From assembly GCA_020072765.1 (NCBI GenBank), contig JAIQGD010000022.1, forward strand, positions 1 to 51,970: a stretch of DNA of 51,970 nt, written 5' to 3'. The stretch is from Terriglobia bacterium (GTDB lineage Bacteria > Acidobacteriota > Terriglobia > Acidiferrales > UBA7541). The notes below the pieces were generated by a model that saw only the letters and a program-made list of their open reading frames with translations, searched no databases and was not told where the DNA came from. Of the stretch, positions 34,718 to 44,790 are shown one piece after another; position 1 is the stretch's first letter; every line of letters starts with the position of its first letter. The position numbers and the translations under genes are program-made.

Positions 34718-36337
34718 TTGACCATCAAAGGACAGCTCCTACGATCGGCCTCGGTTGTAGCGCTGGTCACCATCATAAGCCGGATTTGCGGATACTTACG
34801 CGATCAGCGGATCACCCTTCTCCTCGGGACATCGCCCGCGGCCGATGCCTTCATTCTCGCCTTTCGCATTCCGAGTTTGATACGCCGGATGACGGGAGAA
34901 GGATCGCTGGGGGCCTCGTTCATCCCCGTCTTCGCCGGCTACCTCCACCACAAGCCGCTGCCCGACGCCTGGGCCTTCGCGCAGAAGGTATTTTGGAATC
35001 TCGCCGTTGTCCTGAGCGTGCTGGCCGTGCTGGGCGTGGTGTTCTCGCGCGAAGTGGTTCACGTGGTCACGATGCTCTCGGGCAACTCCGCGCCGCGGGA
35101 GATGGCCGTGTATCTGAACCGGATCATTTTCCCGGTCGTCCTTTTCGTCGGACTGGGCGCCCTGGCGACCGCCATCCTGCACAGCTTTCGCGTGTTTGCC
35201 CTGCCCGCCGCCGCTCCCGTTTTTTTCAACCTGGCGCTGATCGCATCTTCATTTGGCTTGGTCTACCGGCCGATCCTGCGCTGGATTCCCGAAGCCTACC
35301 GCACACCGGCGACCGCGCTCGCCATCGGCGTGCTGGCCGGCGGCGCTATCCAACTGGCCCTGCAGGTTCCGGCGCTCTGGCGGCGCGGGATGAGTTTCCT
35401 GCCCGAGTTCTCCGTATCCGATCCGGGAGTCCGCACGGTGGGGCGGCTGATGGGACCGGCGTTTTTCGGGATGGGCGTCTACCAGATCAACATGTTCGTG
35501 GACACGATTTTTGCCTTCTCCCCGCGCCTGCCCTCCGGCAGCGTCACGTCGCTCTACGTGGCCGACCGGGTGATGCAACTGGTGCTCGGCAGCTACGCCA
35601 TCGCCTTGTCGACGGCCCTGCTGCCTACGATGTCCCTGCAGATGGCGGGTGGCCAGTGGGACGAGATGAAGCGCACGTTCGGTTTCGCGCTGCGCATCGT
35701 TTCGTTCATCACCATCCCGGCGGCCGCGGGACTGATCCTGCTGCGGGGTCCCATCATTCAGGTGTTGTTTCAGCACGGCCAATTCGCCGCCGGGTCCACG
35801 GCGCTGACCGCGCATGCGCTGCTCTACTATTCGCTGGGCTTGCCCGCCTTTGCGGCCATCAAGCTGATCACGCCGATGTACTACTCGGCGCAGGACACCG
35901 CGACGCCGGCGCGCGCCGGACTCTGGGCGCTGGGCATGAATATCGCGCTCAACGCGCTCTTCCTCCTTTTCTTTTTTCGGGTACTTTCCAACGGAGGTCC
36001 GGCTCTGGCGAGCTCGCTGGCGGCCTACTTCAATTTCGGCCTGCTTTTTTTTCTGTTCCGCAGGCGCTACGGGTGCCTGGGCGGGCGGGCCTGGATCGGC
36101 CCTCTGGGCAAGATGCTGGTGTGCGCCGCGGCCATGGCCGCGGTGGCGTTCGCGGGACTGCGGCTGTGGCCTTTCGCGGCCGCGGGCCATCTGCTCCCGC
36201 AGGCGGGCCTGCTGGCCGCCATGATTTTGGCGGCCGTCGCGGTCTATTTCGGACTGGCGCGGCTGCTGCATTGCGAAGCGCTGTCGGAATTGTTTCTCCT
36301 GTTGCGGCGTGCGGAGAAACCGCTCGGCCAAGGATAA
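34718..36337 (+). CDS. murJ: Lipid II flippase MurJ
   Basis: The 539-residue MOP-superfamily protein has about 14 membrane helices and flips lipid II for peptidoglycan synthesis. The N-terminal MurJ signature is complete: SASVVALVTIISRICGYLRD, then LGTSPAADAFILAFRIPSL, then MTGEGSLGASFIPVF. Internal YQINMFVDTIFAF and LLPTMSLQMAGG are typical. The start is TTG 34718 with GGAG ten bases upstream; no ATG or GTG precedes the first helix. Its TAA is four bases before the recombinase start, so the two are co-transcribed. Confidence 0.95.
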   Translation: MTIKGQLLRSASVVALVTIISRICGYLRDQRITLLLGTSPAADAFILAFRIPSLIRRMTGEGSLGASFIPVFAGYLHHKPLPDAWAFAQKVFWNLAVVLSVLAVLGVVFSREVVHVVTMLSGNSAPREMAVYLNRIIFPVVLFVGLGALATAILHSFRVFALPAAAPVFFNLALIASSFGLVYRPILRWIPEAYRTPATALAIGVLAGGAIQLALQVPALWRRGMSFLPEFSVSDPGVRTVGRLMGPAFFGMGVYQINMFVDTIFAFSPRLPSGSVTSLYVADRVMQLVLGSYAIALSTALLPTMSLQMAGGQWDEMKRTFGFALRIVSFITIPAAAGLILLRGPIIQVLFQHGQFAAGSTALTAHALLYYSLGLPAFAAIKLITPMYYSAQDTATPARAGLWALGMNIALNALFLLFFFRVLSNGGPALASSLAAYFNFGLLFFLFRRRYGCLGGRAWIGPLGKMLVCAAAMAAVAFAGLRLWPFAAAGHLLPQAGLLAAMILAAVAVYFGLARLLHCEALSELFLLLRRAEKPLGQG

Positions 36338-36341
36338 CCAC

Positions 36342-37226
36342 GTGGAAGCGCAAATTCGCACATTCCTAAACTGCTTGCGGGTCGAAAAGGGGCTGTCGGA
36401 GAACACCATCATGGCCTACCGCCGCGACATCTCCAAGTTCGCCGCCTTCGCCGCCGAACACCACCTGGGGATGAAGGACGTGCAACGGAGCCACATCGTC
36501 GACTTCCTGGCCTCGCTCTACCACAAAGGGCTGGACAGCCGTTCGGTGGCGCGCCATCTGGTCACCATCCGCAATTTTTTCCGCTTCGCCATCCTGGAGG
36601 GCTACATCGAGGACGACCCGGCGGCCACCGTGGAATCACCGCGCTTCCGCCAAAGCCTCCCCGAGTTCCTCAGCGTGGAGGAGGTGGACCGCCTGCTCCG
36701 CCAGCCCGATATGAGCACGCCGGTCGGCGCGCGCGACAAAGCCATGATCGAACTGCTCTATTCCTGCGGCCTGCGCGTTTCCGAGCTGTGCGGCCTGCGG
36801 GTCTCCGACATGGAGACCGACGCGGGCTGCCTCCGCTGCATCGGCAAGGGCAACAAGGAGCGGCTGGTGCCCGTGGGCCGGCAGGCGCTGGAAGCGGTGC
36901 GGCACTATCTCCGGACGGGGCGACCCAAACTGTTGCGCCACCCTTCGCCGCCGTATCTGTTTTTGAACCAGCGGGGCCGGAAGATCGACCGCATCACGTT
37001 CTGGAAGGCTCTGGCCGCCTACGGGCGCAAGGCGGGGCTCCGCCGGGGCCTGACGCCGCACATGCTGCGCCACAGCTTTGCCACGCACCTGCTGGACCGC
37101 GGCGCCGATCTGCGCTCCGTGCAACTGATGCTGGGCCATTCCGATATCTCCACAACGCAGATTTATACGCACGTCGTCGAGGAACGATTGAAGCAAACGT
37201 ATAAGGCGCATCACCCGCGCGCCTGA
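36342..37226 (+). CDS. Tyrosine recombinase XerC/XerD
   Basis: The 294-residue protein has the SAM-like N-terminal DNA-binding domain (RVEKGLSENTIMAYRRDISKF) and the catalytic domain. The Arg is in SCGLRVSELCGL and the Lys in IGKGNKERLVPV. HMLRHSFATHLLDRG provides the His-Arg pair, and LGHSDISTTQIYTHV contributes the second His and the nucleophilic Tyr. The full length and spacing fit chromosome-dimer resolution at dif with FtsK. XerC and XerD cannot be told apart here, though the sequence reads more like XerD. GTG 36342 follows AAGGA by seven bases and the murJ stop by four. Confidence 0.92.
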   Translation: MEAQIRTFLNCLRVEKGLSENTIMAYRRDISKFAAFAAEHHLGMKDVQRSHIVDFLASLYHKGLDSRSVARHLVTIRNFFRFAILEGYIEDDPAATVESPRFRQSLPEFLSVEEVDRLLRQPDMSTPVGARDKAMIELLYSCGLRVSELCGLRVSDMETDAGCLRCIGKGNKERLVPVGRQALEAVRHYLRTGRPKLLRHPSPPYLFLNQRGRKIDRITFWKALAAYGRKAGLRRGLTPHMLRHSFATHLLDRGADLRSVQLMLGHSDISTTQIYTHVVEERLKQTYKAHHPRA

Positions 37227-37264
37227 ACTACTTCGCGGGACTCTGTCAGGAGGCGCACCACTTC

Positions 37265-38761
37265 ATGCCCGATTACATGTTCTTGCTGGAAAGCAGGCTC
37301 TCCCCCGAGCAGCGCGCCGCGCTGGAGAGAGTGCAGGAGCTGGCGCGTTCGGAAGATCTGAACGTGTATCTGACCGGCGGCGCGGTCCGCGACCTGATTT
37401 CCGGCCAGCCCATCCGCGACCTGGATTTCACCGTGGAGGGCCAACCGGCCCGCGTTGTCCGCGAGTTGGAGAAAGGCGGCGCGCGCATCGTGTGGGAAAG
37501 CGAGCGGCTGCGCCATTACGAAATCATCTTCGCCGGCGACGCCGACGGCTCGATCTCGGCGGCGCGCGACGACGTCTACGACCGGCCCGGCGCCAAGCCC
37601 GAGACTCGTTTCTCCAGCATCATGGAGGACCTCCGGCGCCGCGACTTCTCCATCAACGCCATCGCCATCTCCCTCAACGTGCAGTCGCGCGGATTGCTGC
37701 TCGATCCCACCAACGGCCTGGCCGATCTGGAACGCCAGGAAGTGCGCACGCTTTCCATCCATTCGTTTACCAACCAGCCCGTCCGGCTCCTCCGCATTCT
37801 GCGGTACTGCGCCCGCATGGGTTTCAAGATGGAGTCGCGCACCCAGGAATGGTTTGACCTGGCCATGGAACGCGGGTTGGTGGAACGCATCGAAGGCGCC
37901 GAAGCCGGCCAGGAGGTCCGCGCGCTGTCCCGCGAGGACAATCCCGTGCCCGTTCTCAAACAATGGGAGGCGCGCGGATTGCTGGCCACGATTCACCCGC
38001 AGTTGCAGCGCCGCAAGCCGGACTACGAAAGCCTGAACAAACTGGCGCGCGTGCGCGCCAATTTCCTGGCCGGTGGAATCCGCGTGCGTCCCCACGCGGC
38101 GGTCACCCACTACGTGCTGGGCCGCCTGACATCCCGCGAGGCGCTGGCCACCCTCCGCCACCTGGAGTTCCGCGCCGCCGAAATGGACGCCATCGCGCAT
38201 CTGATTCCGGAAGCCCAGAAAGTCCTGAAGGCGCTCAAGGGAAAGGCGACCAGCACCCCGCGCGACGCGTACTCCTACATCGCTTCGGTGCCTCCCGAAG
38301 TGCTCGCGTTCATCGAGGTGGAGATGCCTCATCCGCGCGCCCTGGCCAAAGTGCGGAATTACATGCAGAAGTGGCGGCCGATGCGCCTGGCTCTGCCCGC
38401 CGGCGAACTCGACGCCCTCGGCATCCCGCGCGGGCCGAAGTTCGACAAGATTCTCGAGCAGCTCTTTGAGCTCCAGCTCCGCGGCAAGGCGCGCGCCCCC
38501 GAGGATCGCACCAAGGCGTTGCGCCAGCTCGCCGGCATCAAGGAAGAGCCCGTGAAGAAGGTCGAAAAGCCGCACAAGAAGAAAGAGGGCGCGGCAGATG
38601 AGTCCGTGGCGGCCGCCTTGAAACACCGCGAGAAGCCCGCGCACGCGGAAGCGGCTCCGGCACATGCCCCCGCCCCGGCGAAGGCCCCGGGCAAGCCCGC
38701 GGCGAAGGGAACGGCATCCAAACATAAGGCCCGCCCGGCCAAGAAGTCTCGCGGCAAGTAG
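37265..38761 (+). CDS. CCA-adding enzyme / poly(A) polymerase family protein
   Basis: The 498-residue class II nucleotidyltransferase has VYLTGGAVRDLISGQPIRDLDF (GG and DxD catalytic motifs). It also has the family motif RRRDFSINAIAI and the head/neck motif PVRLLRILRYCARMGF. It adds or repairs tRNA 3'-CCA, or adds poly(A). No HD phosphohydrolase domain is evident. From about residue 430 the protein becomes a Lys/Ala/Pro-rich tail (HKKKEG...KHKARPAKKSRGK), unusual for CCA enzymes and likely RNA-binding or disordered. It follows the recombinase gene by 38 bases. Confidence 0.88.
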   Translation: MPDYMFLLESRLSPEQRAALERVQELARSEDLNVYLTGGAVRDLISGQPIRDLDFTVEGQPARVVRELEKGGARIVWESERLRHYEIIFAGDADGSISAARDDVYDRPGAKPETRFSSIMEDLRRRDFSINAIAISLNVQSRGLLLDPTNGLADLERQEVRTLSIHSFTNQPVRLLRILRYCARMGFKMESRTQEWFDLAMERGLVERIEGAEAGQEVRALSREDNPVPVLKQWEARGLLATIHPQLQRRKPDYESLNKLARVRANFLAGGIRVRPHAAVTHYVLGRLTSREALATLRHLEFRAAEMDAIAHLIPEAQKVLKALKGKATSTPRDAYSYIASVPPEVLAFIEVEMPHPRALAKVRNYMQKWRPMRLALPAGELDALGIPRGPKFDKILEQLFELQLRGKARAPEDRTKALRQLAGIKEEPVKKVEKPHKKKEGAADESVAAALKHREKPAHAEAAPAHAPAPAKAPGKPAAKGTASKHKARPAKKSRGK

Positions 38762-38830
38762 GTCTGCCATGGCCCTGCTGCGCCCGGCCTCACGCGGTGG
38801 GCCGTGCCGGGGATTGCCGTCGCCGGTCTC

Positions 38831-39292
38831 ATGATCCTGAATCAACAGCGCCGCGTTGCGGTTTCGATGGGACTCCTCGGGAGATTCCTCTCCCGCGCGC
38901 GCCGCGCCCTGCGCTTGCCGGCGGGATCGTTGACCGTGTGCTTGGTCACCGACGCCCAGATGGCCCGCTGGAATAGCGCCTATCGCGCCAAGCCAGGCCC
39001 CACCGATGTGCTATCGTTTCCGGCGGAGACGCAGCAGTTGCGGCGGCGGAAGCGCGCCGGCAAGCGACAGCGGCAAGGCCGTCCGTCTTCCGCTTCCTAT
39101 TTGGGCGATATTGCCATCGCGCCCGCCGTCGCCCGTCGCAACGCCCGGCGCTTTGGCCGCAGTTTTAATGATGAGATGCGCATCCTGCTCCTTCATGGCA
39201 TGCTGCACCTGATGGGATACGATCACGAGACCGACACAGGCCAGATGGACCGGCGCGAGCAGCGGCTTCGCCGGACGCTCGGACTGGCATAA
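38831..39292 (+). CDS. ybeY: Endoribonuclease YbeY
   Basis: The 153-residue protein is a single-strand-specific endoribonuclease in 16S rRNA maturation and ribosome quality control. The zinc motif HGMLHLMGYDH (His122, His126, His132) is exact, and PGPTDVLSFPAE and YLGDIAIAP are typical. Between these two motifs lies a basic insertion of about 20 residues (LRRRKRAGKRQRQGRP). I chose ATG 38831 because homologues begin near ILNQQRRV; no good ribosome site is visible, and GTG 38804 is the alternative. The CorC-like gene starts four bases after its stop, the ybeY-corC order seen in E. coli. Confidence 0.93.
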   Translation: MILNQQRRVAVSMGLLGRFLSRARRALRLPAGSLTVCLVTDAQMARWNSAYRAKPGPTDVLSFPAETQQLRRRKRAGKRQRQGRPSSASYLGDIAIAPAVARRNARRFGRSFNDEMRILLLHGMLHLMGYDHETDTGQMDRREQRLRRTLGLA

Positions 39293-39295
39293 TCC

Positions 39296-40588
39296 ATGCC
39301 CATTTTTCTCTACACTATCGTCATCCTCGGCCTGACCGCCGGACTGGTGGTCGCCTCCTATCTCGACCGCGTGTACCGGGAGATCGGCCGCGTCTCGACA
39401 GGGCGCGTTCACCAGCATCTGGAAATCTTCGAAGCGGAGATCGAGCCCCGCTTCAAGATGGATCGCACCCGCGCGGCGCTGGCCTTCAGCCTGCTGGCGC
39501 GCCTGTGGCTGGTGTTCGTCGCCGCGCTGACTGCCGGGGGAGTGCTCTTCTTCGTGCCCGGCACCTGGCAGGCGGTCGTCGAGGTGGTGTTCTTCCTCGG
39601 CGCCGAAGTGGTGATCGCCATGCAGTTTCTGCCCGTCGTGCTCCTGGCGGGAACGCGCGGATACTGGCTGGCGCCGCTGGTGCCGGCCGTGCGGCTGCTG
39701 GTCTGGCTGATCTGGCCCGTCCAGGCGGTGCTCGAGATTCTGGTGTCCGTGCTCCACGTCTCGGAGGAGGAGCCCGGCGCGCCGGTGGCCGAGCAGCAGG
39801 CCATCGAAGCCCTGGTCGACGCCGCCACCGAGGAAGGCATCATCGAGCAGGACGAGGCCCGGCTGATCGAACACGTCGTCGAATTCGGCGACAAGCGCGT
39901 GCGCGACGTGATGACGCCGCGTCCCGACGTGGTGGCCATCCCGGCCAATGCCACCCTCGAGGAACTTCGCCGGCGCGTCGTCGAAACCCGCTTCTCCCGC
40001 TTGCCGGTCTATGAAAAAGCGCTCGACGATATCGTCGGCCTGGTGATGGCGCGCGACATGTTGGAAGTCCCCGACCGCGACGCCGCGCACCGCACCGTGC
40101 GCGAGTTGGTGCGCCCGGCGCTGTTCGTCCCCGACACCAAATTCGGCTCGGAGCTCCTGAAGGAAATGCAGGAGAAGAATCAGCAGATGGCCATCGTCAT
40201 TGATGAATACGGATTGCTGGCCGGCGTGGTCACCGTCGAGGATCTGGTCGAGGAGATTGTGGGGGAAATCGGCGAGGAGGACCGCCGGCCCGCCCCGGAC
40301 GTGGTGCGGGAGAGCGGCGGCTCGCTGGTGCTGCGCGGGAGCCTTCCGGTGGACAAAATCGGAGAAATCTTCGGGCTGCCGCCCGAGACCGCTCTCCAAC
40401 GCACCAGTGCCACCACCGTCGCCGGCCTTCTCAACGACGTCGCCGGGCATGTCCCGCGCACCGGCGAGGTGCTGGAATTCGATGGCCTGCGCTTCGAAGT
40501 CCTGGAAGCCAACCAGCGCAAGGTGCTGCGCGTTCGCGCCCGCCGCGCCACCACCGGCTCGGCATCTACCTCCGCGCGCACCGTCTGA
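39296..40588 (+). CDS. CorC/TlyC-family CBS-domain protein
   Basis: The 430-residue protein has three or four N-terminal membrane helices (to about residue 150), then a pair of CBS domains. These start near VRDVMTPRPDVVAIPANATL and include SRLPVYEKALDDIVGLVMARDML and QMAIVIDEYGLLAGVVTVEDLVEEIVGEI. A C-terminal CorC_HlyC domain (GSLPVDKIGEIFGLPP...TVAGLLND) completes it. Relatives take part in magnesium/cobalt efflux or resistance. The membrane part is less like the usual DUF21/CNNM domain than expected, so a plain transport role is uncertain. It ends convergently with lpxD. Confidence 0.88.
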   Translation: MPIFLYTIVILGLTAGLVVASYLDRVYREIGRVSTGRVHQHLEIFEAEIEPRFKMDRTRAALAFSLLARLWLVFVAALTAGGVLFFVPGTWQAVVEVVFFLGAEVVIAMQFLPVVLLAGTRGYWLAPLVPAVRLLVWLIWPVQAVLEILVSVLHVSEEEPGAPVAEQQAIEALVDAATEEGIIEQDEARLIEHVVEFGDKRVRDVMTPRPDVVAIPANATLEELRRRVVETRFSRLPVYEKALDDIVGLVMARDMLEVPDRDAAHRTVRELVRPALFVPDTKFGSELLKEMQEKNQQMAIVIDEYGLLAGVVTVEDLVEEIVGEIGEEDRRPAPDVVRESGGSLVLRGSLPVDKIGEIFGLPPETALQRTSATTVAGLLNDVAGHVPRTGEVLEFDGLRFEVLEANQRKVLRVRARRATTGSASTSARTV

Positions 40589-40611
40589 CGAGTTCCCCCA
40601 CGCGGCGAGTT

Positions 40612-41637
40612 CTACGCCGACGCCCCTCGCAGGCGCGCAACCTCCGCGCGCAATTCCCTCAACTCCTTTTGCAATTCGGGAAGCCGATTGAACACTGCCA
40701 CCGACTTGCGCCACGCCAGGCTATCCATCGCGGGGTAGCCGGAGTACATTGCGCCGGCGGGAACGTCGTTGGGCACGCCGCTTTGCGCCGTCAGGATGGC
40801 GCCGTCGCCGATGGTCAAGTGCCCGGCGGTGCCGACGCGGCCCGCGAGAATGCAGCGGTTGCCGACGCGCGTGCTTCCGGCAAGACCCGTGTGGCCGCAC
40901 AGCAGCGTGTCTTCGCCCACGTCGCAGCCGTGGCCCACCTGCACGAGGTTGTCGATCTTAGTGCCGCGGCCGATGCGGGTTTCTCCCACGGTGGCGCGGT
41001 CGACTGCGCTGTGCGCCTGAATCTCGACGTCATCTGCAATGACGGTGATGCCCGCCTGGCGCATCTTGTACCAGTGGCCATTTTCCTGCCGCGCGAAGCC
41101 AAAGCCGTCGCTGCCGACCACCACGCCGTTCTGCAGCAGCACGCGGTTCCCGATCCGGCAGTGCTCGCGGACGCAGGCGTGCGCGTGGGCGAAGAAATCG
41201 TCGCCAATGCGCGCGCCGTGGTATATGGAAACAAAGCTGTGCAGCACCGCGCCTCGCCCGATCTCGACATCCTCATCGACGTAGCAATAAGGACCGATGT
41301 GCGCTCCCGCGCCGATGTTGGCGGATTTCGCCACCACCGCCGTCGGATGGACGCCCGGCGCGTAGTGCGGCGCCGGATGGAACATCTCGATGGCGCGGGC
41401 GAAATCCAGGTACGGATTCGCCGAGCGCAGCGCGGCGACCCGCAGCGGCCCTTCGTCGCGCGCCACCAGGATCGCCGAGGCGCGCGTCGTCTCCAGCGCG
41501 GGACGGTATTTGCGGTTGGTGAAAAACGTCAGCTCGCCCGCCTGCGCCTCCTCGATCCCGGCCACGCCCTTGATGTCAACGCTCGCGTCGCCCTCGAGTT
41601 GGCAGCCCAGCTTCTCGGCAATCTCTCCCAGTTTCAT
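40612..41637 (-). CDS. lpxD: UDP-3-O-acylglucosamine N-acyltransferase
   Basis: The 341-residue enzyme adds the N-linked acyl chain in lipid A synthesis, which marks the organism as an LPS-bearing diderm. The N-terminal uridine-binding domain (EAQAGELTFFTNRKYRPAL) precedes a left-handed beta-helix of hexapeptide repeats. GSDGFGFARQENGHWYKMRQAG, DNLVQVGHGCDVGE (catalytic His) and GHTGLAGSTRVG are conserved. A C-terminal helix (LPELQKELRELRAEVARLRG) closes the trimer. GAGGAG precedes ATG 41637. No other lpx gene is nearby. Confidence 0.95.
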   Translation of the reverse strand: MKLGEIAEKLGCQLEGDASVDIKGVAGIEEAQAGELTFFTNRKYRPALETTRASAILVARDEGPLRVAALRSANPYLDFARAIEMFHPAPHYAPGVHPTAVVAKSANIGAGAHIGPYCYVDEDVEIGRGAVLHSFVSIYHGARIGDDFFAHAHACVREHCRIGNRVLLQNGVVVGSDGFGFARQENGHWYKMRQAGITVIADDVEIQAHSAVDRATVGETRIGRGTKIDNLVQVGHGCDVGEDTLLCGHTGLAGSTRVGNRCILAGRVGTAGHLTIGDGAILTAQSGVPNDVPAGAMYSGYPAMDSLAWRKSVAVFNRLPELQKELRELRAEVARLRGASA

Positions 41638-41663
41638 GGCGCTCTCCTCGCACAATTCCAAAG

Positions 41664-41865
41664 GCTGTTGCAACCACAGATGAACACGGATGAACGCAGA
41701 TAAGCAGACTGAAAGTTAGCAGTTGAGGCTTGAAAGTTCAAAGAGAAGAACAGGGTGGGGGCTTCGCCACAGCCGCCCCGGCGCTCCCGGTGCATATCGT
41801 CACATGCCGCACTAAACACAGAGGACACAGGGAACGCACAGAGGCCGCGGAGAGGGCGAGGAATT
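41664..41865. repeat. Spacer with degenerate short repeats
   Basis: ACCACAGATGAACACGGATG with a following GAACGCAGAT (41670-41700), and ACACAGAGGACACAGGGAAC with CACAGAGG (41816-41846), fill much of the lpxD-dehydrogenase gap. No gene is present. The units resemble the AGACGCAGAGAA and TCTGTGCC repeats elsewhere in the window. Confidence 0.55.
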
Positions 41866-41871
41866 TGCTGG

Positions 41872-43077
<1,206 letters not shown>

Positions 43078-43231
43078 AGGCCTTCACGCGATGAGCCGAA
43101 ACTGCTCCGGGGGCGACAACCATTTCTTTATACCATGGGCCTGCTGCGCGGGAAGGCGCTGCCGGCGCCGATGAGCACAGATAGGTACGGAGAGAGAATC
43201 CAGCATCCTCTAGTGTGGTGTCCCGGAAATA

Positions 43232-43293
43232 GCTCGTAAATCTTGCAGCCGGGCAGGGCGCAGCAAGCAGCGCCCCTACACCGGCTTACGAGC
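43232..43293. repeat. Nested 62-base palindrome downstream of hemH
   Basis: Three arm pairs nest: GCTCGTAA (43232-43239) with TTACGAGC (43286-43293); GCCGG (43248-43252) with CCGGC (43281-43285); GGGCGC (43256-43261) with GCGCCC (43270-43275). The centre is AGCAAGCA. It starts two bases beyond the hemH stop. With no U tract it is more like a REP-type element than a classical terminator. Confidence 0.75.
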
Positions 43294-43295
43294 GG

Positions 43296-44288
43296 CTAGG
43301 TGGCGCGGGAAGCCACGCCGTCGCGCATGCCGATGGCGCGCAGGACCAGATCGGCCAGGGCGCGAATCAGCAGCGGCGAATCGTTGAGCGCGGGCATCAT
43401 GTAAAACTCCGTCACGCCCAGCGCCTGAGCCTGCGCGCGCCCGACGATGTCGATTTCATGCAGCGTCTCGATGTGCTCGGTGAGAAACGAAATAGGAATC
43501 ACCAGCATGCGCCGGACGCCTTCGCGCCCCAGCCGGTCAATCGTCCCGATCAGCGAAGGCTGCAGCCACTTCTGCGGCCCCACCTTGCTCTGGAAGCACA
43601 CGACATGCGGATTGGGCCAGGCGCCGAGTTCGCGCACGAAGCGCACCGTCTCCTCGATCTGCCGCGGATACGGATCGCCCTTCTCGACCAGCACCTGCGG
43701 CAAACCGTGCGCGCTGAACACCAACTGCACTTCCTCCGGATTCCGAAGCTGGCGCAGCACGCCGTCGATGCGCTCGACCAGCGCGGCGATGTAGTCCGGG
43801 TGGTCGAAAAAATGATCGATGAGATGCACCGGGACGCGGGGCTTGTAGAGCCGGTTCCACTCCTTGAGGCTGCTGCGGGTTGTCGCGAACGAATAGTGCG
43901 GGTACAGCGGCAGGAGAACGAGCTCCTCAAACGGAGCGCTTTCCAGCTCGGCGATGGCCTCCTGCGTATCCGGATGCCAGTAGCGCATGGCCACCACGGC
44001 GCGCGCCGCCAGATGCGGCGCCAGTTCCTGTTCCAGCGCCCGCGCCTGCTGCTCGGTCAGACGCCGGATCGGAGAGCCGCCGCCGATCTCGGCGTAATTC
44101 TGGCGCGCCACTTTCGCGCGCGTCGTCGAGATCAGCTTCGCCAGCGGCCGGCGGGCCAGAAAGGAACCGGGGAAATTGATGATGTCCGGATCGCGAAACA
44201 GGTTGTAGAGAAACGGTTCGACGGCGGCCTGCGTGTCCGGGCCGCCCAACTGGAACAGGACCACGGCGATTTTTCGGTCGGCTGGCAT
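43296..44288 (-). CDS. hemH: Ferrochelatase
   Basis: The 330-residue enzyme inserts ferrous iron into protoporphyrin (or coproporphyrin) to make heme. VVLFQLGGPDT opens the protein; AMRYWHPDTQEAI carries the metal-binding His. LVFSAHGLPQVLVEKGDPYP and the C-terminal SFLTEHIETLHEID contribute the conserved acidic residues. ATG 44288 has AGGG upstream and fits homologues; the frame to 44339 adds an unrelated tail. Heme made here would also supply the cytochrome c maturation system encoded at the end of the window. Confidence 0.95.
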   Translation of the reverse strand: MPADRKIAVVLFQLGGPDTQAAVEPFLYNLFRDPDIINFPGSFLARRPLAKLISTTRAKVARQNYAEIGGGSPIRRLTEQQARALEQELAPHLAARAVVAMRYWHPDTQEAIAELESAPFEELVLLPLYPHYSFATTRSSLKEWNRLYKPRVPVHLIDHFFDHPDYIAALVERIDGVLRQLRNPEEVQLVFSAHGLPQVLVEKGDPYPRQIEETVRFVRELGAWPNPHVVCFQSKVGPQKWLQPSLIGTIDRLGREGVRRMLVIPISFLTEHIETLHEIDIVGRAQAQALGVTEFYMMPALNDSPLLIRALADLVLRAIGMRDGVASRAT

Positions 44289-44384
44289 CAAAGCACCCTG
44301 GCGATTATACGATGCCACAACACCTGGGCGGCTGACCACTCCGGCGGCGTGTTATGTTCCGCGCGACGGCCCCGCAGCGCCGTC

Positions 44385-44413
44385 TTGACGCGCTTCCGAA
44401 TTGTGTCTACATT
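44385..44413 (+). promoter_or_regulatory. Promoter implying a leaderless transcript
   Basis: TTGACG (44385-44390) and TACATT (44408-44413) are 17 bases apart. Transcription would begin near 44420, the first base of the GTG start of the next gene, so its mRNA would have no 5' leader. Confidence 0.5.
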
Positions 44414-44419
44414 CGTATT

Positions 44420-44641
44420 GTGCCCGCCAAAAAAATTCTTCTCGGCCAAGTTTGGAAGAAGAGCGACACCGGCGATTCCTATCTCGTCACGAAGCTCTAC
44501 AGCGAGGCGCTCACCAGCTACGCCGTCTTGCGCAAGGCGGGAGCCGAGCAAGAGGCGCCCCTGCGCATCAAGGTAGTCAAGACGGCCGCCGGCGCCGAGT
44601 TGCCCGGCTTCACCTTCACGCAGGAATCCGAGAGCTTCTAG
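44420..44641 (+). CDS. Small protein of unknown function
   Basis: I recognise no family in this 73-residue protein. It is compact and beta-rich: AKKILLGQVWKKSDTGDSYLVTKLY, a short helix TSYAVLRKAG, then a basic strand LRIKVVKTAAGAELPGF and an acidic end TFTQESESF. It lacks Cys, signal peptide and membrane helix, so it is probably cytoplasmic. The GTG start at 44420 coincides with the predicted transcription start, and no Shine-Dalgarno exists. The longer frame from 44354 would begin upstream of the promoter. It lies between hemH (divergent) and dnaE. Confidence 0.65.
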   Translation: MPAKKILLGQVWKKSDTGDSYLVTKLYSEALTSYAVLRKAGAEQEAPLRIKVVKTAAGAELPGFTFTQESESF

Positions 44642-44790
44642 CCCCTGTCCAGAAACCTGTCTGGGCCTCTGAGGTTTCGCGCCCCGTCCCCTTCCGCACT
44701 TACTCGGCCGCCCGCTCCGGGCGCGCCCTCTTCCAGCCGGAACAGGTTTGGATATGCGATTCGGCCCGGCTGGTTTAGAATGATCTTCGC

